DNA of 64,000 bases from Selaginella moellendorffii (lineage: Eukaryota > Streptophyta > Lycopodiopsida > Selaginellales > Selaginellaceae), in NCBI RefSeq assembly GCF_000143415.4, contig NW_003314353.1, positions 701,236 to 765,235 of the forward strand. Reading direction: 5' to 3'. This document shows, piece after piece, positions 22,483-34,647 of this stretch. A model generated the notes under the pieces. That model did not search any database, was not told where the DNA came from, and worked only from the letters and a program-made list of their open reading frames with translations. The stretch's first letter is position 1. Every line of letters begins with the position of its first letter. A program made the translations under genes and the position numbers.

Positions 22483-23391
22483 TTAAATTTCAGGATAAGT
22501 GTTTGTCCAGATTATTTTCTTAGTACCAAGTGTTTCATATAAAATAGCACTTCCATCATTTTCTATTACAAACATTGAGGGTAATAAACAATTTTTAGTG
22601 CAGTGCAAAGGAGATGAAGACCATATTATTGTGTCTATAGATTTGGTATATAATACTAGAGTTTTAAGATAAATTGAAAGCTTACAATCTATACCAAAAG
22701 TTCCACTTGCCCATAAAAGTGTGGGAGATTCAAAATTATCTATTTTATATAGAATCATATTGCAATAAGATGTAATTAAAAATATATAATGACTATTTAA
22801 TGAATATAGTGCTTTAAGTGGTTGAAGATTTGTGAAATAATCTAAAGAGCTTCGAAAGCTTGAACAAATTTGTAAAAAATTAATTTTATCATTATTTTTT
22901 TGATTAATATATTTCACTCCTGGAAGCTCATCGTCAATAGGTATAATGTTAAATGAAATACCTTCTGTTTTAGTTATCTGAAAATATTCTACTATAAGAT
23001 TATTAAGAAAACTAGATATACCACTAAGCCCCCCATATTTTAAAGCAATTTGATGGATATCTCCTGCTAGATATGATAATCTTTCTCTTAGTTCTAGTCC
23101 ACTAATTATTTGTGATGATGGAACAATAGAGCATATTTTTCCAGAAGCATCTATACTATAGTCATAAGCTCCAAAACATATTAGTATAGTTATATCTCTT
23201 AGAGATACAGCAAATGTTCCTACTATACCAATATAAAATTGTCTTGGATTTATGAGATTGATAAAACTTTGTATAGCAATTGATAATTTTCTTACTTCTT
23301 GAGGACTCAAAATAATTCCAGGAAACATTCTACGTAATGGTTCTGCTCCAAATGCTAAGCTTGTAAATACAAAGATAAACACTAGCTTCAT
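22483..23391 (-). CDS. Secreted protein with degenerate bulb-type (GNA-like) lectin C-terminus
   Basis: An intact 302-residue frame. Residues 1-16 (MKLVFIFVFTSLAFGA) are a clear signal peptide. Residues 17-190 are unfamiliar, mixed helical/strand sequence. From about 195 the pattern of three bulb-type mannose-lectin subdomains is visible: SYCNMILY then LWASGTFG (W227), LVLYTKS then IIWSSSP (W257), and ENDGSAILYE then IIWTNTYP (W295). The Trp positions and LY/IW rhythm fit, but the QxDxNxVxY sugar-binding motif is degraded in all three subdomains, so sugar binding is doubtful. Codon use is very AT-rich, unlike the GC-rich genes of the left island, and no introns are needed. A canonical TATA box lies 57 bp upstream of the ATG. 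It stands alone among repeats. Origin, native or transferred, cannot be decided here. Confidence 0.7.
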   Translation of the reverse strand: MKLVFIFVFTSLAFGAEPLRRMFPGIILSPQEVRKLSIAIQSFINLINPRQFYIGIVGTFAVSLRDITILICFGAYDYSIDASGKICSIVPSSQIISGLELRERLSYLAGDIHQIALKYGGLSGISSFLNNLIVEYFQITKTEGISFNIIPIDDELPGVKYINQKNNDKINFLQICSSFRSSLDYFTNLQPLKALYSLNSHYIFLITSYCNMILYKIDNFESPTLLWASGTFGIDCKLSIYLKTLVLYTKSIDTIIWSSSPLHCTKNCLLPSMFVIENDGSAILYETLGTKKIIWTNTYPEI

Positions 23392-23447
23392 TTGATAATA
23401 TACAAGAAAATAAGGATAGTTTTATAGTTATAACTTATACTTAGCTC

Positions 23448-23456
23448 TATTTATAA
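23448..23456 (-). promoter_or_regulatory. TATA box of the lectin-like gene
   Basis: On the minus strand this reads TATAAATAG, the classic plant TATA box, 57 bp before the ATG at 23391. A start site about 30 bp downstream would give a 5' leader of some 25-30 nt. Confidence 0.6.
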
Positions 23457-23589
23457 AACAAAATGTTCCTTAGAAAAATTAAATATTTTATCTCAATATT
23501 AAATAATTTTTAAATTAAAGACCATTATAATGTTTTATGAATTCTGTTTTGGTTTTATCTTATTTTTATTTTATATATAAAATGATATA

Positions 23590-24940
23590 TGCTATGATAG
23601 GGATATTTGAGGATACTGCTGATATGGCTGAGCACTTTTATGCATTGCTAGAGCTTGGGCTTTTCTAGAGAATATTCAGAAAGAGGATATTCCAAGAGTG
23701 CGTTAGTTGGGAGTTGCATTCATTAGCACTGAAGCTGAGTGTGGAAGGCCAGACTTCAACCACGGAGGAGTAGTTTGTGCATGTGTAGCCAGAGACAGCA
23801 ACAATAACAAGTAGAAAAAGTTGTAGAGGATTTTCTTAGAAGGGAGAAATAGAGAAACAATAACAACACCACAAAAGTTGCAGCAAACCAAGGAGCACAA
23901 GTTGGGACTTTATCAAATTTCACCACAACACCAACAACAACAACTAGTTATCATGGTGGCCACAATAGTACCACTAGCAATTACTTGCCAGATAAAGTAT
24001 CCCATATACATGACATTCAGTGATCCCAACAAGCATGTCACCATATTTGAGAATGTGAGCATGGCCAACACTTTGCGACAGAGATTTTTTTCAGCAATAT
24101 TGAAGGATATTGCTGTGAAGTGATATGCAGCAGTACTGGCAAGAGCAAATTTTGCAGATTGGGACGTCTTGAAGAGTGCTTTTCACTCTACAAGTGATAA
24201 GCTCAATATGATTACCTTGCTGCATGGAGAAACTATTTAATGGTGTTCCATGAGATTTCAATGACTTCTCTCTTGAAGGATCTACAGCCTTTGGCAGATG
24301 ATCTGTTTTGATATTTTTGGTAAGGCTTACATCCTTCTATGTACAATGCCATGAACAAACTAATCTTGATACAATAGTCACTTTAGCATCACAATTTAAG
24401 TATGCCAAATTGCCAAATCATCCTAGACATATTTAAGCATCATCAGTCATGGCCACACTGCTAGTAAGCTTATTAAACAATACAAATCTAGGAGTTTATA
24501 TAGGTGCAGTACTTGGAACTTTGAATCTAGAAAGTGTGACAACTCCAACTTTGATCCCAACAATGGCTCCAACACAAGTAGTGGCTCCCATGCAAGTTCA
24601 AGTCTTAGCTTCATCACTAGAGGTGCAAATGAACAAGGTTAAAGAAATTTAGTTGAGGCTTTTACAAAGAAGATAGGGGACTTACAAGTTAATTGGATCA
24701 AGGGCGTTCAGATTCCTATACAATCACTCAAATGTCTAGTGCATGAAATGCAAATAATGCCCACTATCCAAATGAGTGTCTAATTCAGCAAGCAAGAGTA
24801 AGTTACCAATTCTATGGCTAGACTAACCACACATTGGAAAATTATTTCTATCATCTTATGAGGGCAAAATCAGTATCAGTCCTGTCTATCAGCAACAACA
24901 ACCTTACATGCAACATGTACCTATAATACTCTATAACTCC
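23590..24940 (+). pseudogene. Degraded gag-like retroelement fragment
   Basis: Broken plus-strand frames at 23878-24123, 24124-24240 and 24449-24652 include words such as YMTFSDPNKHVTIFENVSM, ARANFADWDVLKSAFHS and a Met/Gln/Val-rich stretch, in the style of plant Ty3/Gypsy gag proteins. Stops interrupt every frame. The assignment is by general resemblance only. It ends where the opposite-strand fragment at 24950 begins. Confidence 0.4.
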
Positions 24941-24949
24941 AAAACTACA

Positions 24950-25740
24950 CTATGAACATGTTCATTGATGTGGAATAGCACAAGAAGAGAGTTTCTTTGA
25001 GAAGTGCAGGAAATTTGGAATTTTGATCAATCCCTCCATGAAGTCTTGCATAAAAGGTTGGAAGGCCATTGTTACCACTCTTTGAAAACTAGTGGGCACA
25101 TTTGTCAAGTAGAAGGCATCACTCGATACATGTAGCATCCCTACTCTATCACAAACATGGTCTTGAGTTGGTCCTTTTCAGCTATTTGAATTTGATGTTA
25201 ACTATTGAAATCATCAAGAAAAGAGTACATGGCTTATGACTAAATCTAGCACTATGTCTATAAACAGTAATGGGAAGCCATCCTTCCTCGTTGCATCATT
25301 CAACTTTTTATAATCTACACAAAGTTGGAGCTCATTGTTTTCTTCTTGATAACTTTAATTGGAGAAAGCCACTCATTAACTTCCACTTTGAAGATAAAAC
25401 TAATTTGTAGTTGCTTCTCAATCTCTTCTCTCATGGCCTTGGAGTAATGAAGATTGGAGTGGTAGGGTTGTTGATGCATTGGCATAGCACCAAGTAGAGG
25501 AATTCTGTGAACAGCTAAAGCTCTATCAATCCCCTTCATATTCTCATATGTCCATGCAAAAGCATCTTGATACTTGGACAGCAACCCCACTAAACTCATT
25601 TGCTTCTCAATTGAGCACTGATGTTCACCACCCTGGAGATTCTTGGCATCCTTAGATCCAAGTTGATCAACTCTGAAGGCTTGATAAACTGTGACTCCTT
25701 CCCAACTAGTATTGTTGGCTTTTCATAAATTGTGAGAGAT
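24950..25740 (-). pseudogene. Ty3/Gypsy reverse transcriptase remnant
   Basis: The minus strand reads LLSKYQDAFAWTYENMKGID, HRIPLLG, EWLSPIKVIKKK (25599-25315), then in other frames CVDYKKLNDATRKDGFPLLF (about 25310) and further pieces matching the RT palm as far as ~24950, all broken by stops and frameshifts. This is the polymerase of a plant Ty3/Gypsy element of the non-chromodomain style. It is not functional. Confidence 0.8.
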
Positions 25741-27159
25741 TTTTCCGCCACCTCAACTCACAAAAAAAAATACTCTAGGTACTACAATAGCTTAGTCTCA
25801 TTTGAAAGCTTTAGAACTTTAACATGTACCATGCTACATACCACATCCCCTCTTTAAAACTTTTTTAAACAATCACTACTTGAATCACGCTCAAAAGGTA
25901 GCAAGATCAAGTTGGCATAATTTGTCATCTTCTCTTTCTGAACAAGAGCTATTTCTTTGTCCTTTTTTGAGTCATCACTAGAACATAATTAGAGCAAGAA
26001 TTCTCCTCCTCCTCACTGTCAGAAGTAGTATCACTACTATCATTGTCCTTGATTTCCAATGGCTAGATTGACTTTGACAATATTTGAACACTAGAATTTT
26101 ATGTTTGAAATTTTCACTTCAAATCCTCAACAAGCCTTTATGATAATATTGAGAAGCATCAACTTGCACCAACAAGTTCAGCCTAGAACCACTGGATAAA
26201 TTAACTTGCCAAGACTCATCCTAAGAACCACAAAATCCATGTAGAAGTCCCACTATATCCATCTTCACACTTGTAAGAACTCCCAACCACCTCATCCAAC
26301 TTTGATCTACCATTTAGACATGGAAATTCATTGGTGACAAGGGAAGAAAGAAAAGTGTAAATTTCATTTCTCCATAACAAGACTTTGGATGATTTCCTCT
26401 ATGATCTATGCCTTTGCTGGGTGCTCTCTAGAATCTATGGGGCTTTTCCGCATGATCATCAGGCATTTTTCACCTGTGAAAATCTTTGCTGTACACTTCT
26501 TTTGAGGGATTTTGTGGAGCAGCAGCGTGATTAAGAATAGATCTTTTGGTGAAGGAGTTGATAAAAATCCCATTAATTCTTCAACTTCTCTTTGTGTTGT
26601 CATGAGGTTGTCATGTCTGAAATTGGTGGTTCATAGCTCTCCATCTCTATATGCTTTATAGGTTGAGAGAAAGAGAGAGGAGAGGGATTTCCACTAACTC
26701 CTAATTTTTATATTTTTCAAGGAGGTAGGACTCAAAGAAAGAACATTGAAAACAAGAAGAGAAAATTTTGACTAGAATCATTCCACACTCTATGCTCTAG
26801 TGTTTTGTGTTGTGAAGGGCTTCTCTTTATAGAGTCTTTGGATCATATTTTATATTTTTTTGTTGATATTATAAAATATTGATGTATTAAAGGTGGCAGA
26901 TTTAGATGACTATTATTAAATGTAGTTACACAAAAATATTTTTAAATAATGGCAAAAGTTTTCATAAGGTTGGAGGGCATGCTTAATATAAGAGCTATAT
27001 AACAAAACATTTTATAAAGGTGGTGGAAGATAAGGTTTATGATAGAGTAAGATGAGTGGGAAATAAAATGAATATAAGATATAAAAAGGAAAGAGTAGTT
27101 GTGAAAGGATTTCGTTTGACTTGTTTTTTATGTTAACTTCAAATATTAGGTTCTAGAGA
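25741..27159. other. Degraded repeat DNA with no assignable gene
   Basis: On the minus strand a 65-residue frame (26603-26406, starting MTTQREVEELMGFLS) continues in broken form to about 26000, so a retroelement leader or gag piece is possible. The rest is AT-rich. I could not assign it to a named family. Confidence 0.35.
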
Positions 27160-27995
27160 AAAGGTGGTGGTGAATAATAAAATGGTAAAGGTAAAGTGTA
27201 TTTTAGTCATTTAACCACACCCTTAACTATTTAGAGGAGTTTCATTCACAACTTCCATAAATCCTATTTCGGACATAAGGGCTTGTTACCCCTAAGAATG
27301 GCATCTATGCCAGTCAACTTTTGCACTTGGTCCAAATGCTCCATGTATCTAATTCCATGACCAACACCCAAAGGTACCATCGACATATTAACTTGTTATG
27401 CTAAGGCCATGCCCATTCACCTTTATCATATCGATGATCCAACACCACCTACATCATAATCTCGTTTCTTAAAGATTAGGCCATCCGTTCATGAGTGATT
27501 ATCCCAAATCCACTCTTTAGCATCTTTAGGATGCCTACAGACATGGAGAACAATCTTCCCCAATATCCTTTTTTCAGTCCCCACCAAGTCCTTTTTCATC
27601 CATGGCATGTTCACCAATACTACTATTGGGTCAAGGCTTATAAACCTAACCATTATGTCTCAATGACCTTTAGGACTTTTTTGCTATATGCCTGCATCTT
27701 TGGTCACCACACAAGTGGACTACTTCTCTTCCTTTGCCTTTGGGTGCCCTAGCCAAGTGGCTAGAACAAGGTTCCAATGAACCATGCCAGGTATCCAAGT
27801 AGGTAGTGCCACCCACATATGGACTGGAAGCATTGACTATTTGATCTCGTAAGGGAGCTAGAGTCAATTTTTGAACACTTCACCAATCTACCCCACTTGT
27901 CTATCCTTATTTACTCTAGCCTTGGACTTCCTAGTGGTTATATTATCACCCAACACGTGGGTATAGCCTCTTGGGCCACATTGGCCTTGTCTGGT
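27160..27995 (-). mobile_element. Partial LTR of family E in inverted orientation
   Basis: This runs in reverse relative to the E LTR that begins at 27996: it matches 28570-29334 followed by 30088-30210 with high but imperfect identity. It lacks the purine-rich minisatellite, and also lacks the TRIM-like insertion D, giving an empty site for D near 27310. The two LTRs are head to head at 27995/27996. Confidence 0.75.
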
Positions 27996-28204
27996 TGTGA
28001 GATATAAATCTCTAATCCCCAAAGTGGAGCCAAAAAAGTGCCACATAGTAGTGGTCAAAGCGAAAGCCAAACGAGCATAACATGTTTGGACTAAAAGCTC
28101 TGACTTGAAAAGTCGAAAATGGGAGTGGAACTCCCAACGAAGGGCTCAAAGAATAAGCTCAAAACGAGCAATAAGTGAGTCTCTAGAAAAGAGATACAAG
28201 AGGA

Positions 28205-28440
28205 TCTGAGATGGAGTTCGAAATGGACCTAAGATGAAGTCCAAGATGGACCTAAGATGGAGTACGAGATGGAGTATGAGATGGAGTCCGAAATGGACCC
28301 AAGATGGAGTCCAAGATGGACTCGAGATGGAGTCCAAGATAGACCTGAGATGGACTCGAGATGGAGTCTGAGATAGAGTTCAAGATGGATCTAAGATGGA
28401 GTCCAAGATGGAACCAAGACCAAGATCGATATCGAGACTG
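28205..28440. repeat. Purine-rich minisatellite in the E LTR
   Basis: Imperfect repeats of GAGATGGAGTCC and GATGGACCTAA-type units of 12-15 bp. They are open in several frames and encode Ser/Asp/Glu-rich or Leu/His-rich strings that are not real proteins. Confidence 0.85.
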
Positions 28441-29334
28441 TGATTGAATCTGAGTTCAAATACTAATACAAGCTGTTAGGTGAAAGCCCAAGCGATTGGG
28501 GGGGGGGGGGTTAAGGGGGTTCTAAAAGTATAGTAGGGAGTTGGACCCTAGTGAAGCTAATTTGGCTAGGAAAGGCTAGTGTAACCCAAGAAGGCTATGC
28601 CTATGTGTTGGTGATAATATATCTATTGAGGAGTCCAAAGCTAGAGTGAATATTGGCGACAAGTGGGGTAGCTTGGTGAAGTATTCAAGAGTTGGCTCTA
28701 GCTCCCCTAGGAGATCGAATGGTCAATGCTCCTAGTCCAAATATGACTAGCACTACCTACTTGGATACCTAGTGTGGCTTAATAGAACCTCGCTCTAGCC
28801 TCATGGCTAGAGCACCTAAAGGCGAAAGGTGGAGAGAGTACCCATGAGGCTCATGTAAGGCCATGATATTCCAAAATGTTATCCCAAAGTCCCAGACTAT
28901 GGAAAGGAAGAGGAGCAATCCTCTAGTGTAGTGACCAAGGATACGGTCACATGGTGACGAAGTCCCAGAGGACAATGGGGCTTAGTGGTCAGGCTTGTAG
29001 GCTTTGACTCAGTGGCAATGTTGATAAACATGGGCATGGACAGAAAGAGACTTGGTGGGGACCAAAAAAGGGATATTGGGGAAGGTTGTTCTCCATATCT
29101 GTGGGCATCCTAAGGATGCTAAGGAGTAAATTTGGGATGATCACTTATGGATGGATGGCCTAGTCTTTGAGAGACAAGATTATAATGTAGGTGGTGTTAG
29201 ATCATTGGTGTGACAGAGGTGAATGGGCATAGCTTTAGTGTAACAAGTTAATATGTTAGTGGTACCTTTGGGTGTCGGTCATGGGATTGAACACATAGAG
29301 CATTTGGACCAAGTGCAAAGGTTGAGTGGTATGG

Positions 29335-30087
29335 TGTAGCACACTTTATCTCTCTCCCTTTAAGCCAACTGGAAAAGGGGCAATTACTTGATGAGAGGGC
29401 CCTTAGTGGCTATTTTATCCCCATTTATCCCCTAAGTTTCCAAGGATCCATGATGATAATATATCCAAATCTCATCCTATGATCACATACGCTACACTCG
29501 CCCCCCCTTTAGAAATGTCAATATCCTCATTGATTATTGACTAACAACCCCTACTAAGCCAAGGGGAACTAACACCTCCATTTCCACATTGAATCTACCA
29601 ATCTTTTTGTTGTGTAGACCAGTTATTCCATGTGAGGCAATTAGTCATCCACTCGTACCACAGTCCCACGGTGGATACCGCAATTCGTGGATACTCCACA
29701 CAAGAGGAAGGACGTACGGATGGATGCCCAATATGTACGATTTTAAATTTAGGGGTAGAAATATACCTTGCTCAAGGGTATATTATATTTTTAAGTAGCC
29801 ACTAATCAATGGGAATTGAACCCGTGCCATTTGCTTCGATACCACATGTAGCGCACTTTATCTCAGGGATCCACCACTACGCTTGCATAGTGGATCTTTT
29901 AGCTCGAGCAAACAAACTTGATGAAGCTTTGGTGATGGTGGAAGGCATGTCTGTCTCCCTTTAAGCCAACTGAAAAAGGGGCAATTGCTTGATGAGAGAG
30001 CCTTTACTGGCTATTTTATCCCCTAAGGTTCCAAAGATTCATGGTGACAGTATATCCAAATCTCATCCAATGATCACATACATTACA
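29335..30087 (-). mobile_element. TRIM-like element D inside the E LTR
   Basis: Terminal repeats are 29335-29496 (162 bp) and 29847-30087 (241 bp, carrying ~80 extra bases). Both share the GTAGC.CACTTTATCTC and CTTTAAGCCAACTG words. In minus orientation the 5' LTR is 29847-30087 and is followed by a TGGTATCGAAGC primer-binding site (29833-29844). The ~350-bp interior is non-coding. Perfect 5-bp duplications TATGG flank it (29330-29334 and 30088-30092). The related LTR at 27160-27995 shows the uninterrupted target. Its CGCTACA end resembles the ends of family Y, which may supply the machinery (inference). Confidence 0.85.
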
Positions 30088-30224
30088 TATGGATGCCATT
30101 CTTGAGGCTAATAAGCCCTAAGTCTAGAATAAGACTTATAAAGGTTGTGAGTGAGACTCTTTCAAGTGGTTAGAGGTATGGTTAAATAACTAAAGTAAAA
30201 TGGAAAATGTAATTATTTACAATT

Positions 30225-30235
30225 TGGTATCAGAG
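30225..30235 (+). promoter_or_regulatory. Primer-binding site of element E
   Basis: TGGTATCAGAG, complementary to the 3' end of initiator tRNA-Met, lies three bases after the 5' LTR end. Confidence 0.8.
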
Positions 30236-30856
30236 TTATTCCTTAGTCCAACTCTTATTAGTGGTCAAGTATATCACCATTTGTCTTGGCATCAAAAGAT
30301 CTTAGAAGTGGACCTATCCTCAAGGAGTAGCATGTCGAAAGAGCATGACTCTCCACCTTAGTTCATAAGTGAATATGGTGGCAATATGGTGGATAGAAAG
30401 AGGCCAATTTAAGAACAACTTTGGGATTTTGGGAACAATAGATAGTTTTCCCTCAGAGAGTTGAGAATGTGACCTATATAAGTGTTTGACTTAGCAAATT
30501 GGCTAATGTGGTTGTAGTAAACAATTACAATTGGGATCACAGGAATTATAGAAACTCCTAGATGATAAAAGAGTCATAAGGTTATCTTCATATGGTTAAG
30601 GATGGTGCTCAAGAATTTGAAATTAAAATTAATAACCATGGAAGGTCAAATACTGATAAAGATATGAGTCCTTGAAATGATAGTCAGGGCTACCTTTTAT
30701 AAATGCTAGAACAACCTTAGGAGTTAGAGGTGTACTTGGAGAATGAATTGATATTCTTATCATATGGACAGATAATCCTAATGGGGCAAAAGTAGCCTAT
30801 ATGGAACAAAATATAATTAAGTGTCTGTCAAACACTTGCGAGATAGTCCTTTTGAG

Positions 30857-31459
30857 NNNNNNNNNNNNNNNNNNNNNNNNNNNNNNNNNNNNNNNNNNNN
30901 NNNNNNNNNNNNNNNNNNNNNNNNNNNNNNNNNNNNNNNNNNNNNNNNNNNNNNNNNNNNNNNNNNNNNNNNNNNNNNNNNNNNNNNNNNNNNNNNNNNN
31001 NNNNNNNNNNNNNNNNNNNNNNNNNNNNNNNNNNNNNNNNNNNNNNNNNNNNNNNNNNNNNNNNNNNNNNNNNNNNNNNNNNNNNNNNNNNNNNNNNNNN
31101 NNNNNNNNNNNNNNNNNNNNNNNNNNNNNNNNNNNNNNNNNNNNNNNNNNNNNNNNNNNNNNNNNNNNNNNNNNNNNNNNNNNNNNNNNNNNNNNNNNNN
31201 NNNNNNNNNNNNNNNNNNNNNNNNNNNNNNNNNNNNNNNNNNNNNNNNNNNNNNNNNNNNNNNNNNNNNNNNNNNNNNNNNNNNNNNNNNNNNNNNNNNN
31301 NNNNNNNNNNNNNNNNNNNNNNNNNNNNNNNNNNNNNNNNNNNNNNNNNNNNNNNNNNNNNNNNNNNNNNNNNNNNNNNNNNNNNNNNNNNNNNNNNNNN
31401 NNNNNNNNNNNNNNNNNNNNNNNNNNNNNNNNNNNNNNNNNNNNNNNNNNNNNNNNNNN
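30857..31459. other. Assembly gap (603 N)
   Basis: Unknown bases. Any reading frame drawn across it is meaningless. Confidence 1.
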
Positions 31460-33427
31460 CGTATTGGGATAAAGAGGTAAGATATATCCCCTTCAGTGTG
31501 ATAAATTGCTTAAGTTGAAATATAGTAAGTCAATGTTATAAAGGGAAATGTTTATTGTCAAAAAAAGTCATCATTAGGACATCTAAATACTCTAAAACAT
31601 CAAGGAGTGATATTTGATATCATGAGGGCATTAGATAAAGCCCAAGGAACTAAATCTTTAGCAAATAATGGATAGAAGGTGTTATCCAACGTCCAAAGTT
31701 GTGGAGACAAGAGAAGTTCGTCTATCTGAATTGGACAAAGTTAAAAAATGATTTTTGGCATGACTCGCAATAGGCATAAGGAGGCCCATGCATAACGATG
31801 TTAATCTTGGTGTATGGGACTACATAGTGAGCATATCCAAATTGAAAAACCAGTCCCTAAAATATTAAGTAGGTTCATCCTTAAAAATACTCGCTAAGGC
31901 ATGGTAGAAAGTGCAAAATTACCCTTCTAGACGGGAGGACAATACCCAAAGGGAAGGCATAAGGCCAAAAAGCAAGTAATAAAGGGATAAAATCGAATCA
32001 TACAAATCAAAGGGCATAATTAAAGGTGGTTATGCAAGTTAGGAGTGGAGAATTAAGTGGGTGCTCAAACATTGTTATTAGCAACTGTGATGCCATGGAA
32101 AATCTAAAGTATGAAATTGTCCATATTAGGCCATATGGCAATTAAAAAGCTTGTGAAAGGAGAGGCTTTAATAAGCTAAGGGATAGAGTCCTTCAAGGTT
32201 CCCAAAGACAATTCTAAATGGATTCATACTTAAAAAACCAAGTGTAAATGGTTCGTAAAATGTGCAAAATTAAAGTGGCACAGCAGAACCATGGTCTTGA
32301 AGCCTGCTATGAGGTAAGGCTATCAAGGTTAGGAAGTAATTTTTGATTGTTCAAAGAAATGGCTTTGAATGAAAGTTGATGGTTAAGGATTTTCACACTT
32401 ATATATAAAACCATGTTACGCTAATTGGGTAACTTGGTAATTGAGATTGACAAGTTAGGGGGGAACAAACACCTTAGTTGAAGATGTTAACTTCAAAAGG
32501 GGTGGTTCATGAGGCCAAGCATGGAGGAGTCCATGTATAATCACAAATTTGTCAAGTGAGAGGACTAGTTTGGAGGAATTAAATTGTGATTTATAGCACG
32601 TTTTAAGTATAAATTGGTGCACTAACATGGAGAGTCATGCCAAGCATCCTAGATGATGTCGCCTGTAAAGGCATATGTAGAGGTTGGGTTTGAGTCCCAA
32701 CTCTCTAATGCCTAGGTTCGAGTCCCAACTCATTAAAGCGTGGTGATGATTTGGAATATAAGGACATTCATTTGTTGGTGGTTATGGACTCTCAATAAGG
32801 AGATTGGCTTGGACACACCCCTAAAATGGGGATGCCCTTGAGTCGTGATGCATGATTAAATTATTTAGTATGAAAGTTTGATATATCTAACTTGAACACT
32901 TTGGTGCAAGTGGCACCAAGGATATGGTGAATGAAATGGGGACACTCAATCTCAATTGTTATAGACCCTTGGCCAGAAGGGCTAGCTTGGGCACACCGCC
33001 AAGTGTGGGAGATGCCCCTAGGGTCATGGTCAACAATTTAAAGGTCTGGAAGATCTAGTACCTATTTGCAAACTTATTAAAGTGTTAAAGTTATATTATT
33101 AAGTGATCTTACGGCTAAGCAAGGATGAGGTCCTTGTGAGGTTAAGGAATAAGGTTCCTAGTTCAAAGTGTTAATTTGAACTATTGATAATGGTGTGGTT
33201 TGGTTAAGGTGACCGAGTGGAAGGACACATAAAGGAAATGAACTATAACAATACAATAATTATGTAAATTCAAAAAATAAATCTCCAAGGAAGGACCCAT
33301 GGGTGGGTCACAAGGTTAGACCATGGATAAAGCTCAGAGTAGGAAATATTAAGGAGACTTACTAAGGGTGAACACCCCCTAGACTTGGCAAAGTAAAGTC
33401 TTTGCTATGGAACAAAAATGATACCTC

Positions 33428-34588
33428 TATAAGGAACCAACTCGCCGAGGTGTCGTAGGCTAAAGGAACCCCGAAAGAATGACCAAAATGACAAAGAGTT
33501 CATCGGATGGGACCAAGTCGAAGATCGAGTCCAAGACCGACTCTAGGACCGAGTTCGAGATAGAGTCCGGAATCGAGTCCAAGACCGACTCGGGGACCGA
33601 GTTCGAGTCCGAGTTTGAGACCGAGTTCGAGACGGAGTCCGAGATCCGAAATCGGGTCCGAGACCGAGTCCGAGGTCGAGTCTGAGGTCGGGTCCGAGAT
33701 CGGGTCCGAGATCGGGTCCGAGATCAAGTCCGAGATCGAGTCCGAGGCCGAATCCGAAGTCGGATCCGAAATCGGGTCCGAAATCGAGCCAGAGACTAAG
33801 TCCAAATACTAATACGGGTCAAGGGGTGAAAGCCCAAAGCGTGCGTCTCCCAGGGGGGGGGGGGCTGCAAGGGGTTCCAAAAGTATAGTAGGGATAGTGA
33901 GGTCCAGGAACCAGTTTAGAAGGGACTCTCCAGTGGGGCTCCCAAACTGACTTGAGGTTGGGACTGGGACCGAGGGGCCTTGGGTGGGAGTGAGCATGGA
34001 CTTGGTTGGTGCCGGAGGGGCCATCCAAGGAAGTGCTCAAGAGCAGCTCCCACTCCCGAAAGGGAAACCGATTGCGGTGTTCCCGGCTCATGTGGAGTGG
34101 TGCCCCACTTGAGTACCATGTGGCTCATTGGTCCTCGCCCTTCCTAGGGGCTTGGGCCTTCCTTCGGGATGGAAGTGGGGGGCGAGAGGTACCCATACCG
34201 GGCCGCGAGGCCACGGTGTTTCGCCCCGGCGTCCCGAAGCAAGTGTTGCACTCAAGACTTGGGATTTAGAGGGTCCCATGATCAAGTCTTGTGGTACCAA
34301 AGGATGTTAGGAACCTGGAAGCTTGGTGTGCCTGGCTGCTTGTGCTTGCGGGGAGTGTAGCCGAACCTTAAGTCCAGTCTAACCCGGGGAGGGGGATTGG
34401 GAGTGATTTGGGAATCCGTGGATGGGTGGCTAACACTTCGTTGCTCGTGCAGTGAGTAGCTGAGACCAAGTAGGAGCTGGTACCATAGGCGAGAACCTTG
34501 GCAAGGGAACTTAGCAAAAGCCAAGGCGGTGTTGGACGGATAGACGAGGTAAGCTGGCAAATTGGAAAGGAAAAATTTGTAGCTTACA
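33428..34588 (+). repeat. 5' LTR of chromovirus F
   Basis: Begins TATAAGGAACC (the expected TG is TA here) and ends AGCTTACA. It holds the GAGTCCGAGATC minisatellite (33486-33805) and the shared LTR block at 33808-33899 with an 11-G run. Confidence 0.93.
33486..33805. repeat. GAGTCC-type minisatellite in F 5' LTR
   Basis: Period 6/12 units of GAGTCCGAGATC and GAGACC variants. The apparent Glu/Ser (plus) and Asp/Ser (minus) open frames are artefacts of the repeat. A matching array lies at 39862-40170, one 12-bp unit shorter. Confidence 0.9.
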
Positions 34589-34591
34589 ATT

Positions 34592-34604
34592 TGGTATCGG
34601 AGCC
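34592..34604 (+). promoter_or_regulatory. Primer-binding site of chromovirus F
   Basis: TGGTATCGGAGCC, complementary to the 3' end of initiator tRNA-Met with one mismatch, three bases after the LTR. Confidence 0.88.
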
Positions 34605-34647
34605 TTTATCTCAGTTCTAGCGAAGGATAGAGGCGGATTGCTGGGAG

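Larger units (their letters stand above)
27996..30221 (+). repeat. 5' LTR of element E (interrupted by insertion D)
   Basis: Starts TGTGAGATATAA and ends TTATTTACA just before a tRNA-Met primer site. Without insertion D (29335-30087 plus one 5-bp duplication) it is about 1.47 kb. It contains a GAGATGGAGTCC minisatellite at ~28205-28440, the shared GTGAAAGCCC/G-tract/TATAGTAGGG block at ~28461-28540, and long matches to 27160-27995, 42290-42906 and 43590-44500. The partner LTR starts at 41723. Confidence 0.75.
30222..33422 (+). mobile_element. Degraded internal region of element E (with assembly gap)
   Basis: No open frame of note survives. Positions 30857-31459 are unknown bases (603 N). Near 32684-32730 there is a tRNA T-arm-like pair of motifs and at 32900-33040 words such as TTGGCCAGAAGGGCTAGCTT that match the 3' untranslated region of element F (39540-39760). 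This shows E belongs to the same broad chromovirus group as F. Element F interrupts it at 33423/33427. Confidence 0.55.

Noticed and set aside
28500-28510. Poly-G run as a sequencing artefact
   Set aside because: Comparable G-runs recur at the same place in several LTRs, so the tract itself is real even if its exact length is uncertain.
30801-31480. Two ORFs of about 220 residues
   Set aside because: They consist mainly of unknown bases in an assembly gap.
33479-33812. Glu/Ser- and Asp/Ser-rich ORFs on both strands
   Set aside because: They are translations of a GAGTCC-type minisatellite in an LTR; the same applies to 39855-40176, 41910-42309 and 42823-43219.
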